Assembly: GCA_038503075.1 (NCBI GenBank)
Contig: JBCAML010000014.1
Span: forward strand, 1,550,001-1,614,000
Direction: 5' to 3'
Source of the DNA: Gyromitra esculenta
Lineage: Eukaryota; Ascomycota; Pezizomycetes; Pezizales; Discinaceae
Length of the DNA stretch: 64,000 nt
The notes under the pieces are model-generated. The model was not told the DNA's origin. It searched no databases and saw nothing but the letters and a program-made list of their open reading frames with translations. Both the position numbers and the translations under genes were made by a program. Shown piece by piece: positions 47,239 through 58,074 of the stretch. Positions within the stretch are counted from its first letter, which is position 1; each line of letters starts with the position of its first letter.

Positions 47239-47785
47239 GTGTCTCTTGAGCTCAACCTGGTGTTTTAATGGAGGTTGTAATTATTGGAAATAGATATTGT
47301 TAAACGGTTTATCAAGAGTAAATGCCCTCCTGGTAACCCATTCCTCATAGATTATAAACTTCGAGTATCTGTCTTTGGGCGCAGATCTAGATAGAGGCAG
47401 CCAAATGAACTTGGCGCCATTATAGTCCTCCTGGAACGTAGACAACTGACTAAGGTCTAAACTTAGTGTGGCTACGTAAATTGTTAAAGCTTTCTAGTTG
47501 AGAAGAACGGCCCGAACGCCTGCACCGGAAGTAAGGCACTGCATGTAGTCTAGAGTATTTTCGGGGTTTCAAAACACACTGAGAAATATACAAGATATAA
47601 TGCATGGACCTCAAATGGGAGTCGGACTGGGTACCGTACTATGCAGTATTTACCAGTGGCTACAATACTACCTTGTTGCTATAATTATATAAGAGTGTGA
47701 ACTAACCCTTCGAAACGAGTTCTGTCCTTAGCTTTACAAATCATTGATTATTTAGTAGAGAAGGAAAATAAAAACATAGGGTATT

Positions 47786-49074
47786 CTATACACTTGCTCC
47801 AGGGTTACTGCGAGTAAACGAAGCAACTGGAGATGATGTTGTTTTCCTACTGGAATGATATGGTGGTGCTGTCCAATAAAGCATGGAATTGATGCTTAAC
47901 GCTACGATGGGGCCTAGCCATTGGATCCAGTGGCTCTGCCAGTTCTCTGTTGCTGCTAGCAGGCCAAAGCACCGGGCCGGGTTCATTGCTGGAAATCCGT
48001 TTCGTGTGGTCAGTGAAACTCAAACCTAATATATCAATCAATTTCGACTTACAGGCGCCAGTATAACCAGTTCTCATTATTCCTGTTGCGAAAGTCACGA
48101 GCCCCAAGCTAAATCCGATCAATATTGGCCCCAGCGCTGGGCCAAAGACTTGCTTCTGACGAGGGTCGAGACCAACACCGAACGCAATGAATAGCGTTGT
48201 ACAGCATGACATTGTCTCTAAAACAAAGGCTTGCCCAGTCGTGATGCCTGCAGTCGGATCCCAATTACAGCCAGGGACTGTTGCCTTACCGCGTGAACAC
48301 GGTAATTAGTTTAACCTTGGCTGGTTAAGGGGACATGAGAGTTGCTACTTACCGACACGACAATTTTATCACCTAACCCAGCGCGTAATAGGTACGCTCC
48401 AGTAGTTGCACCTAAAGTTTGTGCTGCAACATAAACGATGGTTCTCGGGAGAGTCGACATACGTGTGGCGAATGTTGCCATAGTTATCATCGGATTTAAA
48501 TGGCCTCCTGAAGCTGGTGCGGCAGCAAAAATATACAACGGAAGAGTTAGGGCTGCGATGATACCACCGATCGCTGCCCTCACAACATGCGATTGGACAC
48601 TTTGAGATATATCGCCATCAGCATCATCCTCGAACGTTCCTTTAGGAAGGTGATTCGCAGTTCAAACTGACATGCCAGAATTTCCAACTGAGATACCAAC
48701 AGCTCCCGATATGAAGGCATTGAGACCACAAACTGAAGGGAATGATCAGTTTTTTGTGATATTATGTGAGTTATCAGTTAATTGCAGTGCATTGTTTTTA
48801 ACGTACCCCAAAATTCAATCAGCCCAGACCGCCAAATTTCCGGTTCCCTCAAGGTACGAAGGCTACAGATTTCGAACCAGGTGACATCGGAGGTGGCGTC
48901 AGGTATCTCCTTTTTAATCTTTTCGTAGTCTGGATCATCGCGGGAAACTGTAAATTGCTGGTTTCCACCAAGGCGGCCAGCAAACGATGGGTTTCGTAGC
49001 TTCTTTTCGCTCATAGAGGAACTCGCGTTCGTCCTTGCTACAACACTTGGCACATCTGAGAGTGATTTTGACAT
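47786..49074 (-). CDS. Aquaporin / MIP-family channel
   Basis: A six-span membrane channel for water or small solutes. Exons are 49074..48807, 48732..48672, 48599..48353, 48284..48053 and 47988..47786, giving 336 aa. A 75-residue hydrophilic N terminus (MSKSLSDVPSVVARTN...) precedes the first helix (SGLIEFWG). The first half-helix motif is GGHLNPMIT, with NPM instead of the usual NPA (N145); the second is canonical SMNPARCFG (N272). The FIAFGVGLDPRQ loop and VPGCNWDP loop are typical of fungal orthodox-type channels. Intron 2 (GTCAGT ... CAAAG) removes an in-frame TGA; intron 3 ends in GTAAG before GCAACAGT. An ATG 63 bases upstream is in frame but less likely. Selectivity cannot be read with confidence. 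Confidence 0.85.
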
Positions 49075-49583
49075 AATTATAGTACTTGAGATCGATTGAA
49101 AGCTGGGAAAGAAAAGCTTTTCTGGTGAGTGACCCAATTTATAACTGGGGGGGGGCCTTACTCAGCGCGGTTGAGTGCTGACAACGGACCCCACTATGTA
49201 TGGGTGATAATTGGGTAATATGTGATAAGGGACACTAAGCAGCTTGATTGCACAGACCGCACACAACCCAGTTCTGCGTCTGGCATCGCCTAGTGGTGCA
49301 TGTGGAGTGCTTACTCACCTGAGATGCATGCCTCAGGCTCTCGATTAACTGAGATTCAAGAAGAGTGCTAATTCCTCTAGCATTTATTGGTATCTACTTA
49401 TGTAAGAATATTGCTTATCTTGTCAAATGTACCGTATGTATTATCGACACGGGAAAAAGTGATTCTAGGAGGCAATGTGCTAAGGTTACGTATTGATTTG
49501 CATGGAAATGAAAGAGGTCATCGAGTTTTGGCTCACCACCACGTGGAATCACTTTCTCCAGTACCCGTAGTGCTATAGGTGCC

Positions 49584-49800
49584 GGGATAAGTCTGTCGCC
49601 AGGTGGCGGTGCGAGTAAGAGAAGACAGCCCTCCCTTCCAGCTCACAACTCCCCGAGAGACCTGATAAATACTTTCTAATAAATGAAGAATACTACGTGC
49701 TAAGCATTGGCATAAGCTAATTGGTAGAACTGGGAGATCCAGGAAAGCTTGAGCTTCTCGGGAGAAGTGCTGCACCGCCACCTGGTGGCAGACTTACCCC
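49584..49800. mobile_element. MITE-like element with 29-bp terminal inverted repeats
   Basis: The segments 49584-49612 and 49772-49800 are inverted copies matching at 26 of 29 positions; both contain CCAGGTGGCGGTGC. Similarity continues weakly outwards, so true ends may be near 49575 and 49812. The 160-base interior has no coding capacity. It looks like a non-autonomous DNA transposon; the target duplication is not clear. Confidence 0.6.
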
Positions 49801-50054
49801 TACCCCCGTATTACAGCGCTGTCTGGAAAGTTTTGGCATCTGCCGACGGATGGAGCTGATAATTTTTGTAGAAGATGACTGTATAAAGTTCTGAATGTTA
49901 TCTTCTATGTCAGTATTTCCATACTGCCCCCTAACTTGATCTACAGCTATATTGTCTACTGCCAGCGAGTTGTAGCTATAGGGTGTCAGGGCTGTACGAA
50001 TGCAACTGTACAACCGTGCAAGGTTAAAGTCTTGATACCCTGGTGGCTGTTGCA

Positions 50055-50125
50055 CTAAGTAAGTAAGTAAGTAAGTAAATTTCATTTACGCATCCAATCC
50101 TCGGGTTATGGCGACCGCACTAAAT
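50055..50125 (-). mobile_element. LINE-like 3' end with (TTAC)n tail
   Basis: On the minus strand this reads from ATTTAGTGCGGTCGCCATAA to GCGTAAATGAAATT and then (TTAC)n, the tail lying at 50055-50079. It is the inverted partner of 47174-47238, with a different tail repeat. The A/G-rich strand upstream (to about 50380 in plus coordinates) resembles the sequence upstream of the other copy in composition. Confidence 0.55.
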
Positions 50126-51577
50126 AACATAACACTAAAAACAAAACAAACATCATAAAAACAAAAGCAAAACAAAATGAAACATAAAACAAATACCCCC
50201 ATCTCTCACTTTTCTCTTCAAACTCTATTCTGCCTTTACATTTTTCTCTCAGTCTCCCTTCTTCTCCCGCCTCTATTTCCAGTCTTCAATTTCATTTCTC
50301 AAGATCTCCAAACCCCCACCCTAGTTCTCTGTCTTCTCTCCTCTCCCCTCTCTCGCATCTCCGGTTTTCCTTAAATTCTTTCCAAGTTTTCACACCGTGC
50401 TCAATTCAATCTTGCGTATACAGCAGCTCCTCAAGTGTGACTGTTGCACTAATGGGGTGGGATGTCAGGACTTTTCTACATAGGTGTGCTCTAGGTTTGT
50501 AGGTACAGTGCCGGGAGGGTGTGAAATTGGCACTGCATTCATGCATCATTCCCATGAATGCGCACGGGAGTAAATCGGTAGTACTACGGAGTTCTCAAAG
50601 CCAATTATAATACGGTAATCGTCCTGGTTTGTTTCTATATTTTCTAAAAATACGGCACTCGAGATACCTCACCTTCCAGCATATCTTCACTGAGTTGATT
50701 GAATAAATTATGCCTAGATTATGGCTACCGATCGGCCACCGCGTATCTAATAGTCTTTTACTTATCAGATGATAAGCTAATATAAAAAGTTGCCTATCAT
50801 TCAGATAGACAGTTTTGTCGAAAAAGGGCCATCACTTAAGTTTTTAATTCCAGCGAGGGTAAACGCTCAAGTGTAATGGTAGCTGGGACTTGTGTTGTAC
50901 CCGTAGTTATGTCGAAGTATTCAGCGATCCATACTCTACATATAATTGGTAAATTTGTTAAGTGTATACAAACGTTATAGGATTGATTAGTCTCACATGC
51001 TGGTTTCCGAAGCTTGCTCATATCGTTAGAATCTACAAATATAAACGATTTGGCTATTGGATAAGATTGTGGATGATCATGGGGAATTACTAGGTGATTC
51101 GATCTACGTATCGTTTGCGAATTTCTTAGAGCGTAGATCTAAGATCGTGATCGAGCAGTAAAGTTAATTCTATTAAAGACAGGAGTAAAAATAAATCTAT
51201 AATTCTAGCTAGGGTTATTTACTTTTAGTATAATAATCTTAGAAAAAGGAAAAGACAAGATTTAAACTAAGTATTATAAATCCGGGATTATGATTAGGAC
51301 AATAAATGGTGTAGTGTTAGAAACGTTCTTGCATGAGAGAGACCTCGAAGATCCAGAAACTTCTCCGGCCATCCGTCATGATCAATAGCACAGGTGTTAG
51401 ATGGTAAAGAGAATTAACAAAATTCGTTAATACATGTAGTTGACACAAAAAGTAGATGACCAATAAGAAACAGGTATATTTAGCCCACTGGATGGTTTGT
51501 CTCTTGAGTATTGCTAGATATCTGAGCTCTTTGCTACGGGCTTGGGGCATTTTCCGATTAGATTCCCGTTCTTGCAT

Positions 51578-52615
51578 TTACTCATCGCTTCCATATTCTT
51601 CTGTAAAATGGTCTTTTTTGTCATTATCTATTTTCTCCTCCTTTCTGCCATCCATATTATCCCGTCTCACCGCAGTATCACTACGGATTCGTCTTTTTAT
51701 TCCCTCGACCAGTTGATTGTCTTGTCCCTGTCCCTGGGCTAGCGGTGCTGGCGACGATGGCAGTCTACTCAAATGGGTCCATTTGTTGTTCAGGGACATT
51801 GGCGCTCGATGCAAGCCAAATTTAGCTGTAAAAGCAGATGCAGTGCCGACCCAGTCCTTCCGCCTGCCCGACTTTGCATTGTTCGCAACATAAGAAAGTA
51901 GCCAGCTTTCCTGCACGCTGGTGTAACGCTTCCCCACGGAAGCGGTCGCGTTCTCTTGGTCTGACTCATCTTCACAATCCTCATCCTCATCCTCATCCTC
52001 ATCCTCGTTCTCGTCCTCGTCCTCATCTTCGTCTTCAACTTCAACTTCCAGTTCCTCTTTCTTTCTTAGCTGCCTCAGTCCAGTAGGCATGCTCATAGTT
52101 CCATTCTTCGCTTTGGATTCGAAGAGTGAGTACCCCTTAATCTGCATCCCCTTCAGCGTTCTCTTTTGGTTGAATGCGAGGTTGAAGTCATCTGTGACAT
52201 GCTGCCATGATTTCTCAGGATTTTCTTTCACAAAATCCATGATCCAATCTTCCTCTTCGGAGGTGTAACGAGGTCTAGCTGGAAGGATCTGGCGAGTATC
52301 GGCTGGGGAGCCAGTTGCAATAGGCGTCTTCAACTTCGAAGCTATCCAAGAAACCGGTTGTTTACTCGGTGGTCGGGAGCCGAACAAGCTTGATTCCGCT
52401 GTCTTCAATGATTTTGCCTCAGAAAAGTCTAAAAAGCATATGCGGTGTTTTCCCTCAGTGTAAAACCTTGTTTTCTTGGAGGAACTAGCTGAGGGATACT
52501 GTAGTTGAATCGGCCTGTATCTTGGAGGCAAATCTGATATTATCGCGTCTGAAGATATCTCTGCATTGATTTCGGACTCTGTTTCTATAATAGTAGGTGA
52601 CGACATCTCGCGCAT
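51578..52615 (-). CDS. Acidic protein with two Myb/SANT-like modules
   Basis: An intronless frame of 345 aa. Two related segments, RYTSEEEDWIMDFVKENP ... W..V...F and RYTSVQESWLLSYVANNA ... W..TASAFTAKF ... KW, have the spacing of aromatic residues seen in Myb/SANT or GT1-like trihelix domains. They are separated by a long run of Glu/Asp (about 30 residues, from GAGGAT-type codon repeats at about 51960-52045). The N-terminal 100 residues are disordered and Ser/Pro-rich; the C terminus is charged. It probably acts in the nucleus, binding DNA or chromatin. Similar SANT-like orphan proteins are common in ascomycetes; no specific function is known to me. Confidence 0.7.
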   Translation of the reverse strand: MREMSSPTIIETESEINAEISSDAIISDLPPRYRPIQLQYPSASSSKKTRFYTEGKHRICFLDFSEAKSLKTAESSLFGSRPPSKQPVSWIASKLKTPIATGSPADTRQILPARPRYTSEEEDWIMDFVKENPEKSWQHVTDDFNLAFNQKRTLKGMQIKGYSLFESKAKNGTMSMPTGLRQLRKKEELEVEVEDEDEDEDENEDEDEDEDEDCEDESDQENATASVGKRYTSVQESWLLSYVANNAKSGRRKDWVGTASAFTAKFGLHRAPMSLNNKWTHLSRLPSSPAPLAQGQGQDNQLVEGIKRRIRSDTAVRRDNMDGRKEEKIDNDKKDHFTEEYGSDE

Positions 52616-55600
52616 CTAGCGAACTGAGAAGGGTGTAGGGGGTAATGGGAGGCTGATACGGTTTCTGTACAATATTGTAGGATATGTAAACTGAAACCGG
52701 ATCGAAAAATGGGAAATAATAGTCTCGATTGAGTTCACGTGCTTCGTCGTCAGTTTTTTCTTTGCGGATGAGTTGAAGAAGGGTAGGGCCAAAATAAATT
52801 TCTCGGACGAAAGGAAGTGCAACACAGAGTATCTTTCGAGTAGGAAGACGTAGAATGCAAAGTTTGGGATGTAATAACCTTGGTAGTTATGTTATTTTAT
52901 AATTTTTTGGGAACACTATTGTAGGGCAGAATGAGCTTGAGAGAGGTGGGATGGGCGCAACGTCTCTTAATATATTTGGTAGTCAGAATTCGCATCGACT
53001 GACTACGATGGTAGCCGAGGCTTTATCGTGTTACACAGGGGCTAACCCTAGCAAATTTCAAACAAACCTCGAGAAGACTTCGTTTCTTTCCCCAGTGTCC
53101 CTAGAAAGGTATTTTCACTGGATTTTAACGATATGGATATAATTTAGGGCTATCACAGTAGCTTTGATGGTTAGCGAATATAATGACTACAGTCGTGATT
53201 TGGAAAGGATAGTGAATTTAGATAACAAAGGACATGTCTGGGAAATTGAATACCACAGAATTCATACTACTGATGTAAGAGATCGGTATGGCTCTGAAGA
53301 GTACATGTACTATAATATGATATTTCGGGATATAGGTTCACACTAATCTTGGGATCAATACCCTGCTGGAAGGTTGTTAATGGATACATGTATCGTGGTC
53401 GAATCGCTAAAGCTCACATTCTCGCGAAAAATAAAGTGTTAGTGCATGCGCACGTGACCAACGCGATATGTAGGGCAAATGAAGATAAGTTGGGTACTAT
53501 TGCAACCGTATTGCAAGCCCGTAGGTGATATTTTTTTAAACTTGGGAGTAGAGAGGATGGATAGAAGCTATGTTCGATCGTGCTTTACAGTCTGCAAATC
53601 AAATTTCCGACCATCCTACTTACCAGGTCAGCCAGGGTTGGACATATGCATTTGGGCTTAGGCTAGATAGGGAAATCCCTGCTATAATTAGCATTGGAAA
53701 ACTAACTAAGTGGTTTGGTTCTTCGTGTGGAGCAACGGTGCCAGGCGGTTGGGTGATTTTTGCTGGCGTTTGATATGATCTCTAGAATGATGGCTAGGAC
53801 GTAAGCGACAAGGAAAAAAAAAAAAGGCAACTTCTGGAAGCCATGAGATCTTGTAGAAGTTAGGGGCAACTTGATGCATGGTGATTGTGATTGGAGTGGA
53901 TGCGAGGACGGTTGACGGACCGAGCCGAGGCCTGGTTTTCGCCGGACAGTGAAGTTAAAGAAAACTGCTAGAGAGAATACGAGAGAATACATATAGTTGG
54001 CCGAGAGCGAGAATTTGGCATAAAAATAAATTTTGGATAGGTGTGAAATCAACTAACGGATATAAATAAATATGTATGTATTCAGACTCGTCTAGTAATA
54101 GTCCCGTTTGTAAGTCGGCCGACCTAGTTTGTAAATTGGTTGGCCAATTAACAACTGGAGTGATATTTGAATGCTGGCTGGCTGGTATATATACAAATAA
54201 AAAGGAAAATCTAACCGGTAATGAAATGACAGTCATGGCCCAAGAATTATCTGTTGCAGTACCCCATTGATTTTAGCTATGGTATGTGAGTGAAAATTAC
54301 GGTACCGCTAGGGGAACAATAATTTAGTACCTTACAACAGCGGTTTATTTAGTGAAAGAGATGGGGGAGGCTGAGGGGCCTAGGATCGAGGGGGGAGGCG
54401 TTGCACATGCCGACCCGGATTAAAGTTTTCCTTGAATACAGGCTATCCACTAGCTTCGCTCTACAGATGGGCCAGCCAATACATCAGAAAAAAACTTTAC
54501 AAATGGTTCAGCCACTTTGCAAAGCGGAAAACGTACAAACGGGTTGGAATATATGTATTCTTCTTGCTGTAGACGGAGGGGAGGATATATACATGATAAG
54601 TCAACGATTTCTCGGTGATCGATCCTTTGACCGAGAGCATATGCATTGAATCAGCCGATACGGTTCTAAGTAATATGTGGTTTGACTAGTACATGAAAGC
54701 ATGTTTTTGGGCTCGGTAGCGAGTATCGCTATGTTTTTTCATAACACAAGTTAATACCTATAAGAACTGTGGTTAGAGTATAAATCTCTGTGTTCGGTGA
54801 TAAGATATCGGCTTCCAGTCCTGCCATAGACCCAAAAACAGTACCATAGTAACTCGGAAAATTGGGTAGCTATAGCGCTCTTTCATGAAACTAACTTAGA
54901 GTAGTTTAGAGATGACCCGAAATTGGCTTAGACACGCCACCTGATCTCTGAGAAATTCTTCCATGGGTTAGTGGCGAGTTTAATACCCTAACAAACGCTA
55001 CCCAATTTTTCGAGTTTTTACGGTATTACGATGTAGTCTAAGTTACACACCAAGTATACAACCCCCCTCTTTTATGGCTAGTTTCTGGGAATGGAGTTTG
55101 CACTATATCTAACCATTGACCTCTCCTGGGCTTGGTAGTCTCCAGGGGTTAATTGTTGAGTATTGCTACGCTTGATCCATCTCCCTGAATTCACCTTTCA
55201 CCCTTAAGTTCATATGTTTCATTTTGTAGTCTGATAAGTGTGATTAGGGCTGAGGTCTTGATGAGTTACATTGCCGTACCTCGGCGCTTAATATATTAAT
55301 AATGCGGAGTTGGTATCGACGTTGCAAAATTTTTTTTTTACGTTTTATTCATATTAAGAAGTATGGGATCGCTGAAATGTTTGATATATGAAGAGAGTAA
55401 AGAAAATAAATGTAGAAATGGAGGTTTTGTGGAGTTAGGGGGTCACTTAGGGATGGGGGTCTGGTCGCATGCCTAAAAACCTTATCAACATAGTACGCGC
55501 AGGATCAGCCCTTAAACCGCTTTTCTCTGTTGGGTAGTATGTCTCATGTACATCGACTGCAGGTAAATTATAGTGTCTCTGTGGCTTGGGGATCGTCACG

Positions 55601-56870
55601 TGCACGTAGTATTGTGTTAAGAACTACATACCTAACAATGATCATGGACTGCAACTGGACATGTGAGGGGAAATGTCATAACTCCCCATTAGGCGGCGAC
55701 TTGTTTCTTACCAATTTGCGTTAATATGAGATCTTATCTGCTCATATGTAACGTCTGTGTTGAATGATCTACACATATACGAATACGGGACCCTTCAAAT
55801 TGCCTTGGGTGGCCTTAGAAACGATATCGATTAGAAGATTCCCTCACATATTGCAGTGTGAAATTAAACAATAACGTTTTCTGGGAAAACGCTTGGATAA
55901 AGTATCTAAAATAGTACCATTCATCTTCAAAGCGGATATATATCCGAAGGAATTGGTTTATTGAAGTATAGCCATGCGATGGACCCAGTAGCGATAACCC
56001 TAACCCTAGCAATATCCTAGTGGCTCACTAAAGTTGAGTACCAGTTTCAAATATTCCTTGGTATTCTTTTATTATCTCGCTTTTGAAATGTCCACTTACA
56101 TGTGAAAGCTTGAATTAGCAGAATACTTGTATGTCTCACTCGCGGTAGTAAACACCGAAAGTGTAGATTTAGGCTGATTGGGTTCTATCATTATATATAC
56201 ATGAACATACTTTTGGAACTCGAGATCGTCGTTCGATACCCTAGAAGATGCGAAATAATAATCAAGGATCTATAGAGACTGCAGAATAGTGCCGAGAAAA
56301 ATATAGTAGTTTGAGCGGGCAGAGGTTCCGGGAGGGTTAAGAACACGAGCTTAATTTTGTCCCGATTCGGGTTTTCTTGGAGTAACCCGAAATTGATTCC
56401 AGATAATTGAGTGCATATGATCTGACTTTGGTTGAATCCCTAGAATATGATTTACCTGACTCAAAAGAAAGCGAGTACATGCTGCGCATGCTGCGATTCT
56501 CGCCTTTTCGATGTATTGTATAGCTATACTAATTGGGACTGCTATGCATATGCATTGGACACGGAAATCCTGGGATTCAGCATATGGCTAGTCTCTATAA
56601 GTTAAATTCACTGACCATAAGAAAATCACCTTAGAAACTCCTAGTTTCTCGGAACGCTCCGAAGCCTTAGAATAATTATCTAGCCCGAGACTTTGATTAA
56701 TTATGGTGCATTGATGTGGACAGACCGCGAAAACTCTCCACCGAACACCGAACCCCGAACCTAGAAATGTGTGCATAAAAACCTACAAATCGAAGGTAAT
56801 TGAACGAATTTGAATTTCCAGCTTCGATTCTGTCAATTCCCACATCAATTGAATTTTATACCATCTAGCA
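52616..56870. other. Gene desert with a MITE-like element
   Basis: About 4.3 kb of AT-rich sequence, many short open frames and no recognisable gene. It includes TACATGTA at 53302-53309 and 53385-53392, an inverted-repeat element at 54842-55025, and a telomere-like TAACCCTAACCCTA at 55995-56008. Confidence 0.5.
54842..55025. mobile_element. MITE-like element with 29-bp terminal inverted repeats
   Basis: Segments 54842-54870 and 54997-55025 are inverted copies with 25 of 29 positions equal; the inner 13 bases, AAAATTGGGTAGC, are identical. The outermost bases are TACC, so a TA target duplication (Tc1/mariner style) is possible. Total about 184 bp, no coding capacity. Not related in sequence to the elements at 45.9 and 49.6 kb. 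Confidence 0.65.
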
Positions 56871-58074
56871 ATGGGTTTTAAACTTTCTTCTAGTTTGTGT
56901 GTTTTATTCACCGCTGCTAGCCTTTTGGTAGGCACGGTATCAGCCCATGGCCATGTTAAAACACATCTGATGAATGGCGTATCATATGTTGGATTTCTGC
57001 CAATCGCTAGCCCCGACTTTACAGCTGATGCTCCTAGTATTGGTATGTGCTCCTGATTTGTGCCGGAGTAATGTAGCCGTAGAGTGCTACTGAGAAAAGT
57101 AAAGTTAGGAAAATACCTGGTGATGGTCCAATCAAAACTCCCCTACTGGCAAATATCACCTGCAATGAGGGTGCTGTACCAATTCCCGGGAGAACTGGGA
57201 CAGTTACTGCAGGGACTCCGATCAAATTTTACTGGAATGAATGTAAGTCTTGTATAAGACTATTATCTGAAGGCATTAGTTTCGAAAGGCTTACAATTTG
57301 TGAAACCTAGGGCCTCATCAAGGTACTCTATTAAGATTTCACTCACCTGCAAGCTGGGTCTGAGTTAATGTGTGGCTTATTAGGACCAATTTTTACCTAC
57401 ATGGCTAAATGTACTCCTGACTGCGGAAGTTTTACGGGGACGTCAGGGCCAGTTTGGTTCAAGATTGGTATGTCGTATTCTCTGTTTCAAGGTCTGGGAG
57501 AACACCGAGGCTAATGTTCTGGCTATGTTTTCTTGAATTCCGGCTGCAAAGATGAGTCGGGCTATAATAATGTGACCAACAGTTGGGCGACACAAAAGTT
57601 GTTCGATGACGGGAACACATGGTCGTCAGTGGTCCCAGCGTGTTTGGCACCTGGGGATTACTTGGTGCGCCATGAGATCATTGCACTATCTGAGGCTTAT
57701 AAATCAGGCGGCTGTCAGTTTTATGTTAGTGCCTACCTACGCATGAATTTCACTTTCGTATGGCTAAATTTTTCTGCCTTTCAATAGCCTAGTTGCGCTC
57801 AGGTCACCGTTATTGGTAGCGGCACCGTAAATCCTTCTGGATACGCTCTTCCAGGTATTTTCTGTAATAACCTTGATACTTGGCATCAGCTAATGTCGCA
57901 ACAGGCTTTTATAGTCCAACTAATCCCGGTATCTTGTTTAACACAAACTTGCCGTACACCTATTACCCAATGCCGTAAGTCTAGTCGTTCTTCTAACCGT
58001 TTGCTGTTACTAACTACTGCATACTTATGTATTACGGAAATAGGGGTCCTCCAGTATTTAAATGTCCTTCTTAG
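56871..58074 (+). CDS. AA9 lytic polysaccharide monooxygenase
   Basis: A secreted copper enzyme that oxidatively cleaves cellulose or hemicellulose. Eight exons: 56871..57046, 57109..57242, 57311..57322, 57384..57467, 57552..57724, 57788..57854, 57890..57974 and 58044..58074, giving 253 aa. A 25-residue signal peptide ends VSA and exposes the histidine-brace H26 (HGHV). The second copper histidine is H106 (WPHQGP), placed across a 12-base microexon; the axial tyrosine is Y193 in QFYPSCAQ, with Q191 and H176 also conserved. Other AA9 marks are KIPGDGPI, ITCNEGA, GTVTAGT and CLAPGDYLVRHEIIALS. The first intron is uncertain: the in-frame solution uses a weak GTGCTC donor, while the better GTATGT four bases earlier breaks the frame. 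No carbohydrate-binding module. It lies alone in an AT-rich desert. Confidence 0.85.

Larger units (their letters stand above)
44196..47785. other. Intergenic with small repeats
   Basis: About 3.6 kb, containing the mannanase promoter, a MITE-like inverted-repeat element (45912-46046), a telomere-like TAACCCTAACCCACAA (46605-46620) and a LINE-like 3' end (47174-47238). TACATGTA occurs at 44447-44454 and 45590-45597. No gene supported; overlapping frames at 46687-47097 are low-complexity on both strands. Confidence 0.5.
49075..51577. other. Intergenic with mobile-element remains
   Basis: About 2.5 kb. It includes the aquaporin promoter, a MITE-like element (49584-49800), a LINE-like 3' end (50055-50125) followed by a pyrimidine-rich stretch to about 50380, then AT-rich sequence with TACATGTA at 51431-51438. 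No gene supported. Confidence 0.5.

Noticed and set aside
48660..48675. In-frame TGA in the aquaporin after the GNSGMSV segment, suggesting a pseudogene
   Set aside because: An intron from GTCAGT (48671) to CAAAG (48600), about 72 bases, removes the stop and joins two in-frame exons; the resulting protein is full length.
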